This document shows, piece by piece, positions 1 through 9,683 of a DNA stretch of 64,000 bases. The notes under the pieces were generated by a model. It searched no databases, was not told where the DNA came from, and saw only the letters and a program-made list of their open reading frames with translations. The number at the start of each line of letters is the position of its first letter. Position 1 is the first letter of the stretch. The stretch is from Acidiphilium sp. C61 (lineage in GTDB: Bacteria; Pseudomonadota; Alphaproteobacteria; Acetobacterales; Acetobacteraceae): NCBI RefSeq assembly GCF_902712915.1, contig NZ_CACTIA010000005.1, positions 558,001-622,000 on the forward strand, given 5' to 3'. A program made the translations under genes and the position numbers.

Positions 1-3000
1 TGTGGCGATGGTCGAAAGCGGCCAGCAGCCTGGTATGGGGGCTGACCAGCAGCCCGTTGCCGAACACGTCGCCCGACATGTCGCCGACGCCGGCGCAGGT
101 GAAATCCTCGCTCTGGATATCGTGGCCGAGCTCGTCAAAATGCCGGGCGATATTCACCCAGGCGCCGCGCGCGGTGATGCCCATTGCCTTGTGGTCGTAG
201 CCGACCGAGCCGCCGGAGGCGAAGGCGTCGCCCAGCCAGAAGCCGCGGGCGACCGCGATCTCGTTGGCAATGTCGCTGAAGGTCGCGGTGCCCTTGTCGG
301 CGGCGACGACGAGATAGGGATCGTCGCCATCGCGCCGGACGATCCGCGGCGGTGTGGTCACGACGCCGCCTTCGAGATTGTCCGTCACGTCGAGCATCGC
401 GTTGATCAGCAGCCGGTAGCAGGCGATGCCCTCGGCCATGAACGCCTCGCGATCGGCATTGGCATCGCCGCTCGGCGCCGGCGGGCGCTTGAGCACGAAG
501 CCGCCCTTGGCGCCGACCGGCACGATGACGACGTTCTTGACCATCTGCGCCTTCATCAGGCTCAGGATCTCGGTGCGGAAATCGTCCCGCCGGTCGGACC
601 AGCGGATGCCGCCGCGCGCGATCATGCCGCCGCGCAGATGGCACCCCTCCATCCGCGCGCCATGCACGAAGATCTCGAACATCGGCCGTGGCAGCGGCAT
701 GTCCCCGGCGCGCGCGCTGTCGATCTTGAGGGCGATCACGGGGGTCGCTTCATCGTGGAAATTGGTCCGCAGCACCGCGTCCAGCAGCCGGCGGTAGCGG
801 CGGAGAATGCGGTCCTCCTCGGGATTCGCGACCGCATCGAGCAGGTCGCTCCAGCGCGACTCCAGCGCCGCCTCGGCCTCCTGGGCGCGGGCCCGTTCGG
901 GGTCGAAGCGGAGATGGAACAGCTCGACCAGCAGCCGCGTCGCCGCAGGGTTGGCAGCGAGCGCCGCCTCCACCGCGTTCTGGCTGAACGGTGCCCGCAC
1001 CTGGCGGCACCATTTGAACATCGCGCGCAACAACCAGACCTCGCGCCAGTCGAGCCCGGCGCGGAGGACCAGGCGGTTGAAGCCGTCGACCTCGGCGCGC
1101 TGGTCGGCTTCCGCCTCGATCGCGTCCAGCACCGCGCCAGCCCGTCCGGCAAGGTCGAAGACGGCGCCATCCGCCGTCTCCAGCGTGAGGCGCTGGAGCA
1201 TCACCGCGCCGTCACGCGCCGCGAGGCGATACGGCACCTCCTCGATCACCCGCAGGCCGAGGCTTTCGATCAGCGGCACGATGTCGGACAGCGCCACCGC
1301 CTCGCCGGCGCGGAAGAGCTTGAGCACCACGCGGTCCTCCGCCATGCCGAAGGGCCTGGCGAGGGCGAGGCGAAAGCGGCCGGACGCACGCGCCGCGGCG
1401 GCGGCCTCGATATCCCGCACGGCGACATGGGCGGGGGTCGAGGCGGCATATTCCGGCGGGAAGGCATCGCCCCAGCCGGCCAGCGTCGCCGCCGCCGTCA
1501 TGTCGCCCTGCTCGCCGGCCAGCGCATCGGCCAGCCTTTCGCGGAAGCTGCGGGCTGCCTCCTTCATCGCCGCCTCCAGTGCGGCCACATCCAGCGCCCG
1601 CGCCCGCTGCGGGTCGGCGGCGATGATGAAGTTCACCCGTGCCAGCGGCCCATCACCCATCGCGGTCGCGTAGCCGGCGAGCTCGCCGCCCACGGCGCGG
1701 TTGATCATCTCCGCGAGGGCGAGGCGCAGCGCCGTGTCGAACCGGTCACGCGGGACGAACACGATGGCCGAGACATGGCGCCCGAATGGATCGCGCCGGA
1801 GGAACAGCGCGAGTTCCGGCCGCACCTGCAGCTCCATCACCCGCATCGCCGCGGCGAGGATGTCTTCCGGCGGTCCCTGAAAGAGATCGTCGCGCGGCCA
1901 GGTGTCGAGAATGTGCCGCAGCGTCCGGCCGTCATGCCCGGAGAGGCCGACGCCCGAATCCTGCATGATCCGCTCCACCTTCTCGCGCAGCATCGGAATG
2001 CTGCGAGGGTTGCGGTTGTAGGAATCGGGCGCGAACAGGCCGGCGAACAGGGTGAGACCGACCGGCCGACCCTGCGCGTCGCAGCGCTTCACCACGACGA
2101 CATCATAGAGCTGGGACCTCTGCACGCGGCTGCGGATGTCGGCCTTGGCGACGGCGACGCGGCCAAACCGGTCGAGCGCCTCCTCCGCCACCGCCTGCCA
2201 CGACCCATCATCGCGCAGGATGTCGAACAGCGCGACCTCTTGCCCGCGCAGCACGCCAAGCCCCCCGGCGGCGGGGATGAGGGCGAGGTCCGGCCCGAAG
2301 CCGATCTGCCGCACGCCGAGCAGGATGAAATTGTCATCGGCGATCCAGCCCAGCAGGTCGCGCTCCGGCCCTTCGGCCAGTTCGGCGAGTTGCGCGGCGA
2401 GCTGTTGGCTCATCACGGCAGCATCGGCCACGGCGGCTTCGGCATCCTCCATCGCGCGGCCGATCTCGCTGCCGATCGTCTCGAGCCGGGCCGGATCGGT
2501 CTCGGGGCCGAACGCGACCTGGATCATCGATTCCGCAGCGCCGGCACCGATGCGCCGCAGCGCCCCGGCCTCGTCGCGCTCGACCGCGAGCACCGGATGC
2601 ACCAGCGCATGCACGGGCAGATCGAAACGTTGCAGCACCGCAAGGGCGGATTCGACGAGAAACGGCCGGTCGTCGTTGATCAGCTCCAGCACGGCGTTCG
2701 CATGGCCCCAGCCCTCGCCGCCGCCGCGCGGGTTGAAGACCCGCAGCCGGCTTTCGCCCGGCCGGCGTTCCCGGGCAAAGGACCAGAGCGACAGCGCTGC
2801 CGCCGCAACCTCCTCCGCCGGCCGCGCCGCGAGATCCGCCGTCGCGATCCCCGCCGCGTAATGATCGAGGAAGATGCAGGCCGCCTCCGCCTGCGGCCCG
2901 TGCAGGCCGCGCCGGATGGCAGCGGCGACGCCACCGAGAAGCGCCTCGCGCCCAGGCCCCTGCCGCGCGCCCACGAGACCGTCCTTGCCGCCCGACACGC

Positions 3001-3016
3001 CGTCCGCGGGGCTCAT
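1..3016 (-). CDS. gdhB: NAD-specific glutamate dehydrogenase, large (about 180 kDa) type, partial
   Basis: Catalyses NAD-dependent oxidative deamination of glutamate to 2-oxoglutarate and ammonia in the cytoplasm. About 1005 residues are visible from the ATG; the family is about 1600 residues, so the C-terminal third lies beyond the left edge. Long N-terminal regulatory region, then the recognisable catalytic segments GGIRWSDRRDDFRTEIL and KNVVIVPVGAKGGFV, and KAMGITARGAWV further on. The ATG was chosen because an in-frame TGA lies seven codons upstream and GAGG precedes it by about 8 bases. Transcribed divergently from ftsH; the intervening region carries a palindromic repeat. The symbol follows the Pseudomonas name and is by analogy. 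Confidence 0.93.
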   Translation of the reverse strand, partial: MSPADGVSGGKDGLVGARQGPGREALLGGVAAAIRRGLHGPQAEAACIFLDHYAAGIATADLAARPAEEVAAAALSLWSFARERRPGESRLRVFNPRGGGEGWGHANAVLELINDDRPFLVESALAVLQRFDLPVHALVHPVLAVERDEAGALRRIGAGAAESMIQVAFGPETDPARLETIGSEIGRAMEDAEAAVADAAVMSQQLAAQLAELAEGPERDLLGWIADDNFILLGVRQIGFGPDLALIPAAGGLGVLRGQEVALFDILRDDGSWQAVAEEALDRFGRVAVAKADIRSRVQRSQLYDVVVVKRCDAQGRPVGLTLFAGLFAPDSYNRNPRSIPMLREKVERIMQDSGVGLSGHDGRTLRHILDTWPRDDLFQGPPEDILAAAMRVMELQVRPELALFLRRDPFGRHVSAIVFVPRDRFDTALRLALAEMINRAVGGELAGYATAMGDGPLARVNFIIAADPQRARALDVAALEAAMKEAARSFRERLADALAGEQGDMTAAATLAGWGDAFPPEYAASTPAHVAVRDIEAAAAARASGRFRLALARPFGMAEDRVVLKLFRAGEAVALSDIVPLIESLGLRVIEEVPYRLAARDGAVMLQRLTLETADGAVFDLAGRAGAVLDAIEAEADQRAEVDGFNRLVLRAGLDWREVWLLRAMFKWCRQVRAPFSQNAVEAALAANPAATRLLVELFHLRFDPERARAQEAEAALESRWSDLLDAVANPEEDRILRRYRRLLDAVLRTNFHDEATPVIALKIDSARAGDMPLPRPMFEIFVHGARMEGCHLRGGMIARGGIRWSDRRDDFRTEILSLMKAQMVKNVVIVPVGAKGGFVLKRPPAPSGDANADREAFMAEGIACYRLLINAMLDVTDNLEGGVVTTPPRIVRRDGDDPYLVVAADKGTATFSDIANEIAVARGFWLGDAFASGGSVGYDHKAMGITARGAWVNIARHFDELGHDIQSEDFTCAGVGDMSGDVFGNGLLVSPHTRLLAAFDHRH

Positions 3017-3272
3017 GACCGACCCTCGCCGCAATCACGAGCGCGATCCCGAGAGGGGGCCGGAATGACGCACGGAATTCGCCTTGCGCCGGACATCGCC
3101 GCCGCCTCTCCGACACTGGTCGCTGGCTCGAGCATGACGCGCTTCCCTTCGTCCGCCGTGTCGGCGAACTGTCCAACCGGGCCGGAAGCTTGTCAATTCA
3201 CGTCTCCCGCAGCTTGCCTCTCGCCCCGCACGTCCGGTTTGATCCGGCTCAAGGCGGGCGGAGCCGGGAGGG
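3017..3272. other. Divergent intergenic region gdhB/ftsH, left part
   Basis: About 256 bases between the glutamate dehydrogenase start and the palindromic repeat, in a 396-base gap. It should hold the gdhB promoter, but I see no convincing -35/-10 pair, tRNA, riboswitch or small gene. No reading frame here has a ribosome binding site or family resemblance. Confidence 0.4.
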
Positions 3273-3380
3273 CTAGAGCTCTTTCCGATCCGGTTGGATC
3301 GGATGTAGTGCTCTATCATATTGATAAGCCGAGCATCTTTATCCGATCAGATGAGTCCATCTGATCGGATGATGCTCTAG
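3273..3380. repeat. Dispersed two-hairpin palindromic repeat, copy 1 (complete)
   Basis: Module A (3275-3314) pairs AGAGC with GCTCT and CCGATCC with GGATCGG. An AT-rich linker, ATCATATTGATAAGCC, follows. Module B (3331-3380) is a long hairpin with arms ATCCGATCAGAT and ATCTGATCGGAT around loop GAGTCC, closed by GAGCATC and GATGCTC. The element ends in CTAG. It lies about 30 bases upstream of ftsH, between divergent genes, whereas the other copies lie between convergent genes. Confidence 0.85.
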
Positions 3381-3412
3381 ACTGTCGGCGCAACCTTCAG
3401 GGCCAGACGGAC

Positions 3413-5308
3413 ATGGACATCAGGCGCGAGCACAAGATCAATTTCTGGTTTCTGATCGCGGCGATGATCGGCGTGCTGCTGATCCAGACCCTCATCGCCC
3501 GCCCGCCGGATGTGCGCACCATCCCGTACAGCACGTTTCTCTCGCTGGTGAAGTCCGGCGGGGTGACCGACCTGCGGATCGACCAGGACAGGATCACCGG
3601 CCGCTTCACCAATCCCGCGCCCAAGACGCCGGCAACCTTCGAGACCAACCGCGTCGATCCCGCACTGGCAACGACGCTCGGGGCCGCGGGCATCAGCTTC
3701 GCCGCCACACCCGGCCCCACGCTGATCGAGCGCGCGCTCGGCTGGATCCTGCCGGTGTTTCTCTTCGGGCTCATCTGGCTGTTCCTGATCCGCCGCATGG
3801 CCGGGGACTCCGGCGTCGGCGGCATGATGTCGATCGGCAAGAGCCGGGCGAAAATCTATGTCGAGAAGGACATCAAGGTGACGTTCGCCGACGTGGCGGG
3901 GGTCGACGAGGCGAAGGCCGAGTTGCAGGAGGTGGTCGATTTCCTGCGAAACCCGAAGGAATACGGGCGGCTTGGCGCCCGCGTCCCGAAGGGGATTCTG
4001 CTCGTCGGCCCTCCGGGCACCGGCAAGACGCTGCTGGCCCGCGCCGTCGCCGGCGAGGCGGGGGTGACGTTCTTCTCGATTTCAGGGTCGGAATTCGTCG
4101 AGATGTTCGTCGGCGTCGGCGCGGCCCGTGTGCGCGACCTGTTCGAGCAGGCGCGGCGGCAAGCGCCGGCGATCGTGTTCATCGACGAGCTTGACGCACT
4201 CGGCCGCGCGCGGGGCGGCATCTTCACCGGCGGCGGGCATGACGAGAAGGAGCAGACGCTGAACCAGTTGCTCACCGAGCTCGACGGGTTCGACAGCAGC
4301 ACCGGCGTCGTTCTCCTCGCCGCAACCAACCGCCCCGAGATTCTCGACGCGGCGCTGCTGCGCGCCGGCCGGTTCGACCGCCAGGTCCTGGTCGACCGGC
4401 CCGACCGCACGGGACGCATCGCCATTCTGGGCATCCACGCGAAGCGGATCACCCTGGCCGCGGATGTCTCGATCGAACAGGTCGCGGCGCTGACCCCGGG
4501 CTTTACCGGTGCCGATCTCGCCAATCTGGTGAACGAGGCCGCCTTGCTCGCCACCCGCCGCCGGGCCGATGCCGTGACGCTGGAGGATTTCAATCAGGCG
4601 ATCGAGCGGATCGTCGCCGGGCTGGAGAAACGCAACCGGCTGCTCAACCCGCATGAGCGGGATATCGTCGCCCATCACGAAACCGGCCATGCGCTGGTCG
4701 CCATGGCGTTGCCGGGCGCCGATCCGGTGCAGAAGATCTCGATCATCCCGCGTGGGATCGCCGCCCTCGGCTACACGATCCAGCGCCCGCTGGAGGATCG
4801 CTACCTGATGGACCGGCGGGAGCTGTTTCAGCGGATGACGGTGCTGCTGGCCGGGCGGGCGGCCGAATCGCTGGTGTTCGACGAGGTCTCGACCGGGGCC
4901 GCGGACGATTTCGTGAAGGCCACCGAAATCGCCCGCAGCATGGTGCTGCGCTACGGCATGGTGCCCGAGCTGGGGCTGGTCGCCTATGAAGCGGATTCCG
5001 GCAGTGCCTGGCTCGGCGGTGCGGCATCCGCCGATCTCCGGCAGCGCCGCTATGGCGAGCGGACGGCGGATGCGATCGATGCCGCCGTGCGGGAGATTCT
5101 CGATACCGCCTTCGAGGCGGCGCGGCTGATCCTGCGGCAGAACCGCGCCCTGCTCGACGAGGTGGCGGACGACCTGCTGCGCCGGGAAACGCTCGCCGCC
5201 GCCGAGCTCAGGCTCGTCGAGGCCCGGGTGGTCCGGCCCTCCGCCCTGCCCTTCCTGCCGGCGCCGGATCAGCCGCCGGCGGCGGCGAGCGTCACCACGA
5301 TCGGGTGA
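3413..5308 (+). CDS. ftsH: ATP-dependent zinc metalloprotease FtsH (probable second paralogue)
   Basis: Membrane-anchored AAA+ protease that degrades misfolded or regulatory membrane proteins. 631 residues: two membrane segments (about 9-28 and 106-126) flank a periplasmic loop. The AAA module has Walker A GPPGTGKT near 200, Walker [10 protein letters not shown] near 255 and a second region of homology ending GRFDRQ near 325. The M41 peptidase motif is HETGH near 422-426, with a likely third zinc ligand in STGAADD near 500. The housekeeping enzyme usually has HEAGH and sits beside tilS/folP, neither of which is here, so I infer an additional paralogue. Its 3' end overlaps the convergent EEP-family gene by 40 bases. 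Confidence 0.93.
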   Translation: MDIRREHKINFWFLIAAMIGVLLIQTLIARPPDVRTIPYSTFLSLVKSGGVTDLRIDQDRITGRFTNPAPKTPATFETNRVDPALATTLGAAGISFAATPGPTLIERALGWILPVFLFGLIWLFLIRRMAGDSGVGGMMSIGKSRAKIYVEKDIKVTFADVAGVDEAKAELQEVVDFLRNPKEYGRLGARVPKGILLVGPPGTGKTLLARAVAGEAGVTFFSISGSEFVEMFVGVGAARVRDLFEQARRQAPAIVFIDELDALGRARGGIFTGGGHDEKEQTLNQLLTELDGFDSSTGVVLLAATNRPEILDAALLRAGRFDRQVLVDRPDRTGRIAILGIHAKRITLAADVSIEQVAALTPGFTGADLANLVNEAALLATRRRADAVTLEDFNQAIERIVAGLEKRNRLLNPHERDIVAHHETGHALVAMALPGADPVQKISIIPRGIAALGYTIQRPLEDRYLMDRRELFQRMTVLLAGRAAESLVFDEVSTGAADDFVKATEIARSMVLRYGMVPELGLVAYEADSGSAWLGGAASADLRQRRYGERTADAIDAAVREILDTAFEAARLILRQNRALLDEVADDLLRRETLAAAELRLVEARVVRPSALPFLPAPDQPPAAASVTTIG

Positions 5309-5883
5309 TGGTCCGAACTGCCGCGCGCGAGCACCCGCGTCTCGTGCGCCTGCAGGCCGCGCACCATGCAGCGGTCGAGCCGGAACGGCACCATCTCGCC
5401 GGCGCGGCAGGTGGTCTGACGCGGCCCGACATCGCGAAACCCCCTGAGGCGGATCGGGCCGACCGCGTTGTAATCGCCAAGGATCGCCGCCGGACCATCG
5501 AGATGGCGGGCGATGTGACGAAGTTGCAGCCGGTTGAGCATCTGGCCGTGCGAGAGATGAACGTTGGCAAATGTGATCCCGCCCGCCTCCACCAGCAAGG
5601 CGAGGCGCGGCGGCACCCGGCCGGGCATCACGGAGGCGGGCAGCCGCACCGTTCCGGGCTCGGCCAGCTTCACCGGGCTCCATGCCGCAAGCCCATAGAT
5701 CCGCCCCTGCATCGGCGCGCGATAGAACCAGCCGCCGCAGAGATCCGTCACCTGCGCGATCGATTCGGTGGCCTCCTGCATCAGCATCAGGTCGGGGCTG
5801 TATTCATCGATCAGCGCCGCGACCTCGCGAGCCTCGGCGCCAACCCGGCGAAGCAGGTTCCAGCTGATCAACCGCATCCGCAC
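5269..5883 (-). CDS. Endonuclease/exonuclease/phosphatase family protein
   Basis: 204-residue soluble protein of the metal-dependent EEP fold (DNase I / exonuclease III / phosphatase superfamily). Fold motifs in order: ISWNLL at the start, MQEA (metal-binding Glu), NVHLSHG, GDYNAVG (Asp-Asn pair) and the terminal SSDHHPIVV. This is short for the superfamily, near a minimal core. The substrate cannot be told from sequence. It overlaps the end of ftsH convergently and is divergent from the cardiolipin synthase gene. Confidence 0.85.
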   Translation of the reverse strand: MRMRLISWNLLRRVGAEAREVAALIDEYSPDLMLMQEATESIAQVTDLCGGWFYRAPMQGRIYGLAAWSPVKLAEPGTVRLPASVMPGRVPPRLALLVEAGGITFANVHLSHGQMLNRLQLRHIARHLDGPAAILGDYNAVGPIRLRGFRDVGPRQTTCRAGEMVPFRLDRCMVRGLQAHETRVLARGSSDHHPIVVTLAAAGG

Positions 5884-5992
5884 GCCTCCCGTGATCCACG
5901 CGGCGGGACCGGCCTGCCGCGGGTTACCTCAGGGGATATGGTGGCAACGCCCCGATCTTGTGTATGCATGTCGGCATGGCAGCCCATGACGG

Positions 5993-7405
5993 ATGGCGCG
6001 GATGCCGCCGCTGATCCTCCTGGCTCTGGCGATCCATGTCGGCATCGCCATCGCGGTGACGCGGCACGCCCTGCTGCGCAAGGCGGATGTGCGGGCGGCT
6101 CTCGGCTGGATCGCGGTGGCCTGGCTGTCGGCAATCATCGGCGGCCCGCTCTACTTCGCCTTCGGCATCAACCGGATCAACCGGCGCGCGGGGCGTCTTT
6201 CGGCGCAGGCGGAAACCCGCGGCGTCCGCTTCGGCGATGCAGCACCACCCGACGCCCCGCCGCCGCTGCAGGCATTGGCCCGGGTCGGCCAGCGCGTCAC
6301 TGGCGTCGCGGTACGGCAAGGCAACGCCATCGCGATCCTGCATGGCGGGGACAGGGCCTATCCCGCCATGCTGGAGGCGATCGGCGGGGCGCAACACAGC
6401 GTCGCCCTCGCCTCCTACATCTTCCGCCATGACGATGTCGGCCGCCGCTTCATCGCGGCGCTGGCGGCGGCGCAGGCGCGCGGGGTCGCAGTGCGCGTTC
6501 TCGTCGACGGCGTGGGTGGCGGCTGGCTGCGCGCACCGGCGATCCGCGCGCTGCGCCGCGCCGGCGTGCCATGCGCGAAATTTCTCCACAGCTGGGCGCC
6601 CTGGCGCATGCCGCTGCTCAACCTGCGCAACCACAAGAAGCTGCTGATCATCGACGGCGAAGCCGGCTTTACCGGCGGGCTGAACATCGGCGCCGAGAAT
6701 CTCGCGCATGGCGAGGCCCGGAAGCGGGTGGACGATGTTCACCTGCGCATCGACGGGCCGCTCGCCCGGCAATTGATGGCGAGTTTCGCGCAGGACTGGC
6801 TGTTCACCACTGGCGAGGCGCTGGAGGACGAGGCCTGGTGGCCGGAGATCGCGGATGCCGGTGCGACCCCGGCGCGCGGCATTCGCTCCGGGCCGGACGG
6901 TGACCTGTTCAATCTCGAGACGGTCCTCGGCGCCGCGCTGACCCTCGCCACGCGCCGGATCAGGATCGTCACCCCCTATTTCCTGCCCGATACGCGGCTG
7001 GAATTCGCCCTTGCCCAGGCGGCGCTGCGCGGGGTGGACCTGCAGATCGTTATCCCGGCGCGGAGCGATCACCGGCTGATGGACTGGGCGATGCGCGCCC
7101 ATCTGCGCTTTTTCCCCGCCATCCGCCCGCATGTCAGGCTCGGCGCTGCGCCCTTCAACCACGCCAAGCTGGTCACGATCGATGGCGCCTGGTGCCTCAT
7201 CGGCAGTTCGAACTGGGATACGCGGAGCCTGCGGCTGAATTTCGAGTTCGACGTCGAATGCTACGATCCCCGGGTCTGCGCCGAGATCGATGCGCTGATC
7301 GACGGCAAGGTTGCAGCCGCGGCGGCACTGTCGCCGATGCCGGTATCGGCAGGTCTAGCGCCGCTGCGCGACGCGGCGGCGAGACTGCTCCTGCCCTATC
7401 TCTGA
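5993..7405 (+). CDS. cls: Cardiolipin synthase (phospholipase D family)
   Basis: 470 residues. Condenses phosphatidylglycerol to cardiolipin, or performs a related phosphatidyl transfer, at the inner membrane. Two N-terminal membrane segments (about 5-22 and 38-58) precede two phospholipase D domains with complete HKD motifs: HKKLLIID starting near residue 214 and HAKLVTID near 390. Each is followed by the usual Gly/Ser-rich turn (GGLN and GSSNWD). The ATG at 6002 is an alternative start; neither has a strong ribosome binding site. Converges on an alpha/beta hydrolase gene. Confidence 0.93.
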   Translation: MARMPPLILLALAIHVGIAIAVTRHALLRKADVRAALGWIAVAWLSAIIGGPLYFAFGINRINRRAGRLSAQAETRGVRFGDAAPPDAPPPLQALARVGQRVTGVAVRQGNAIAILHGGDRAYPAMLEAIGGAQHSVALASYIFRHDDVGRRFIAALAAAQARGVAVRVLVDGVGGGWLRAPAIRALRRAGVPCAKFLHSWAPWRMPLLNLRNHKKLLIIDGEAGFTGGLNIGAENLAHGEARKRVDDVHLRIDGPLARQLMASFAQDWLFTTGEALEDEAWWPEIADAGATPARGIRSGPDGDLFNLETVLGAALTLATRRIRIVTPYFLPDTRLEFALAQAALRGVDLQIVIPARSDHRLMDWAMRAHLRFFPAIRPHVRLGAAPFNHAKLVTIDGAWCLIGSSNWDTRSLRLNFEFDVECYDPRVCAEIDALIDGKVAAAAALSPMPVSAGLAPLRDAAARLLLPYL

Positions 7406-7452
7406 GGCGACCACCACATCGCCGATCCCGGTGCAGGCGTCAGGTCGGGGCA

Positions 7453-7466
7453 GGATAATGCTCTAG
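7453..7466. repeat. Fragment of the dispersed palindromic repeat (module B end)
   Basis: GGATAATGCTCTAG differs by one base from the right end of module B (GGATGATGCTCTAG). It contains the stop codon (TAG on the minus strand) of the alpha/beta hydrolase gene and lies between two convergent genes, as do most copies. Confidence 0.6.
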
Positions 7467-8308
7467 GACAGCAACCCGAGCGCGGTGCGGGTCAGCTCGC
7501 CATCCGGGCGGCGCAGCGCGTCCAGGATGGTGAAATGATCGGCGCCCGCGACCGGCACCAGCGGCCCCGGCGCATGGCTCGCCGCGCGCAGGGCGTGCAG
7601 GTCGCGACTATCGCTGACCAGAGCCGCGAGTTCCCGGCTTCCATAGGCGATGGCGAGCGGCTTGGCGACCGCCGGCAGCCGGAGCGGCGAAAGCGCGGCC
7701 ACCTGCTCATCGGTGAGGTGGAGCTTCTCGTCGAGATAGGTATCGCGCAGCGGCCCGAGCTCGAACACGCCGGAAATGGCGAGCCCGGCCGTCACGCGCC
7801 GATGGTTGAGCCCCATCGCCGCGAGATGCCCGCCGGCCGACCAACCCGAGAGCACCACCTTGCCGGACACGCCATGGGCGGCGCCGTGGACAGCGAGCCA
7901 GTCCAGCGCCTGATTGATCTCGGCGACGATCTCGGCAAGCGTGGCCTCCGGTGCGAGCGTGTAGCCGGGCAAGGCGCAGGACCAGCCATGCGCGCGCACG
8001 CCCTCGGCGAGGCAGGCGAAATCCTCCCGCCGGTTACGCTGCCAGTATCCGCCGTGAATGAACACGAGGCAGGGGGCATCAGCGGTCCCGGCCGGGTAGA
8101 TGTCCCACAGATTGCGCTCGCGCGGGCCGTAGCGGAGGTCGAGCGCCTCGGCGTGGCGGGCGCGGTATTCACGGGAGGCGGCGATCCGCGCCTCGTTCAG
8201 CGCCGGGCTTTCCGGTACCGCCGAGCTGTTGTCATAGGCGCGGTCGCGCTCGATGCGGCTCATCCGGCCCCATTCGGCACAGAGCCCGCGCAAGGGCGGC
8301 ATGGTCAT
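7463..8308 (-). CDS. Alpha/beta hydrolase, arylformamidase-like
   Basis: 281 residues. The oxyanion-type motif HGGYWQ and the nucleophile elbow GWSAGG are typical of the kynurenine formamidase / esterase branch, with a late Asp and His (GADHFT) completing a triad. No other tryptophan-degradation gene is nearby, so the kynurenine role is not supported by context; a general esterase is equally possible. The stop codon falls in a fragment of the dispersed repeat. An internal ATG (MSRIERD) is an alternative start. Confidence 0.8.
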   Translation of the reverse strand: MTMPPLRGLCAEWGRMSRIERDRAYDNSSAVPESPALNEARIAASREYRARHAEALDLRYGPRERNLWDIYPAGTADAPCLVFIHGGYWQRNRREDFACLAEGVRAHGWSCALPGYTLAPEATLAEIVAEINQALDWLAVHGAAHGVSGKVVLSGWSAGGHLAAMGLNHRRVTAGLAISGVFELGPLRDTYLDEKLHLTDEQVAALSPLRLPAVAKPLAIAYGSRELAALVSDSRDLHALRAASHAPGPLVPVAGADHFTILDALRRPDGELTRTALGLLS

Positions 8309-8332
8309 GTGTTGTCTCTCCCGGCAGCAGGG

Positions 8333-9322
8333 TCAGCGATGGCGGGAGACAGCATAATCCGCCGCCTCCATCATCAGCGCGCGCAGCGGATCGTCCGGCA
8401 GCGCGGCCAGCGCGGCCTTCGCCTTGCGCGCGAAGGCGTCGGCTTCGCGCACGGTCTGCCCGATGGCGTCGTGCCGGGCGATCAGTTCGAGTGCTGTGGC
8501 CAGATCGGTCTCGGTCTGCTCACCGGTCTCGATCGTCCGCCGCCAGAACCCGCGCTCGGCGTCGTCGCCGGCGGCATGGGCGACCAGGACCGGATAGGTC
8601 AGCTTGCCCTCGCGGAAATCGTCACCGACGGTCTTGCCAAGCTCGTTCTGGTCGGCCGCGTAGTCCAGCGCATCGTCGACCAGCTGGAACGCCATGCCAA
8701 GGGCGGCGCCATAGGCTGAAAGTGCGGCGCAGATGGCCTGGTCGCACCCGGCGACAACACCGCCAACCTCGCAGGCGGCAGCGAAGAGCGCGGCCGTCTT
8801 GCCCTCGATCACCTTGAAATAGCGCGGTATGTCGGTGCCAAGATCGTTCTGGGTCGAAAGCTGCAACACCTCGCCCTCGGCGATAGTAGCCGACGCGTTG
8901 CAGAGAATCCGCAGCACCTCCAGCGAGCCATCCTCGACCATCAGCTCGAAGGCGCGGGCGAACAGGAAATCGCCCACCAGCACCGAGGCCTTGTTGCCGA
9001 ACACGGCATTCGCGCTGGCCAGTCCGCGGCGCAGCTCGCTGTCGTCCACCACGTCGTCATGCAGCAGCGTGGCGGTGTGGATGAACTCGACGCAGGCGGC
9101 GAGGCGGATATGCCGCTCGCCGCGATAGCCGCAGAGCCGCGCCGCCGCGAGGGTGAGCAGCGGGCGCAGCCGCTTGCCGCCCGCGGCCACCAGATGCGCC
9201 GCAAGCTGCGGGATCAGCTGGACGTCGCTCGCCATGCGGGCGACGATCGTCCGGTTCGTCGCGTCCAGATCGTCGCGCAGGACAGAGGCAAGCCGATGCA
9301 GGGAATCGTCATGCGAATGCAT
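8333..9322 (-). CDS. ispB: Polyprenyl (octaprenyl/decaprenyl) diphosphate synthase
   Basis: 329 residues. Trans-prenyltransferase that elongates farnesyl diphosphate with isopentenyl diphosphate to make the ubiquinone side chain. The first Asp-rich motif DDVVDD is at 89-94 and the second, DDALD, at 216-220; GGKRLRP (about 48-54) binds the diphosphate. Start chosen at MHSHDDS because residues further upstream look non-coding and reach into the opposite gene. Chain length cannot be read with confidence. Divergent from the DUF2007-methyltransferase pair, an arrangement I recognise from other alphaproteobacteria. Confidence 0.93.
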   Translation of the reverse strand: MHSHDDSLHRLASVLRDDLDATNRTIVARMASDVQLIPQLAAHLVAAGGKRLRPLLTLAAARLCGYRGERHIRLAACVEFIHTATLLHDDVVDDSELRRGLASANAVFGNKASVLVGDFLFARAFELMVEDGSLEVLRILCNASATIAEGEVLQLSTQNDLGTDIPRYFKVIEGKTAALFAAACEVGGVVAGCDQAICAALSAYGAALGMAFQLVDDALDYAADQNELGKTVGDDFREGKLTYPVLVAHAAGDDAERGFWRRTIETGEQTETDLATALELIARHDAIGQTVREADAFARKAKAALAALPDDPLRALMMEAADYAVSRHR

Positions 9323-9476
9323 GCGCGGGTTTCCGCCGTCCTGTCCCGAGGTGAGCAGCCCATCCACAGCCGGTGTCAACCTTGTGTTTCCATTGAGATA
9401 CGGACAGCATATCGGCCGGAAGGTTGAGGGGTCAAGGCGGCGGACCACGAACCCCAGCGCACGGGAGAGGAGCGGC

Positions 9477-9683
9477 GTGGAAACGATCATTGCGTCCAAC
9501 GACACGATCCGGCTGAATTTCCTGATGGCCCTGCTGCGCGATGCCGGGCTGGCGCCGGTTCTGCTCGACCAGAATATCGCCGCGATCGAGGGCAATATCG
9601 GCGCCTTTCCGCGCCGGATCGCGGTGGCGGCGGACGAGGCGGCGCAAGCCCGGCGCATCCTGCACGAAGCCGGCGAGGCATGA
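9477..9683 (+). CDS. DUF2007 domain protein
   Basis: 68-residue protein of the putative signal-transducing DUF2007 family: a small ferredoxin-like fold with the alternating pattern seen in METIIASNDTIRLNFLMALL and a central LDQNIA segment. GTG start at 9477 preceded by GGGAGAGG at 6-base spacing, which decides the start. Its stop overlaps the next gene's ATG (ATGA), so the two are translationally coupled. Function is not established. Confidence 0.82.
   Translation: METIIASNDTIRLNFLMALLRDAGLAPVLLDQNIAAIEGNIGAFPRRIAVAADEAAQARRILHEAGEA

Noticed and set aside
3035..3319. Small minus-strand frame starting MIEHYIRSNRIG, also seen in part near 12620
   Set aside because: The recurring peptide is a translation of the palindromic repeat, not a protein family.
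2..3364. 1120-codon open frame on the plus strand
   Set aside because: Antisense shadow of the glutamate dehydrogenase gene; His/Arg/Gly-rich low-complexity translation with no family match. High GC leaves antisense frames open.
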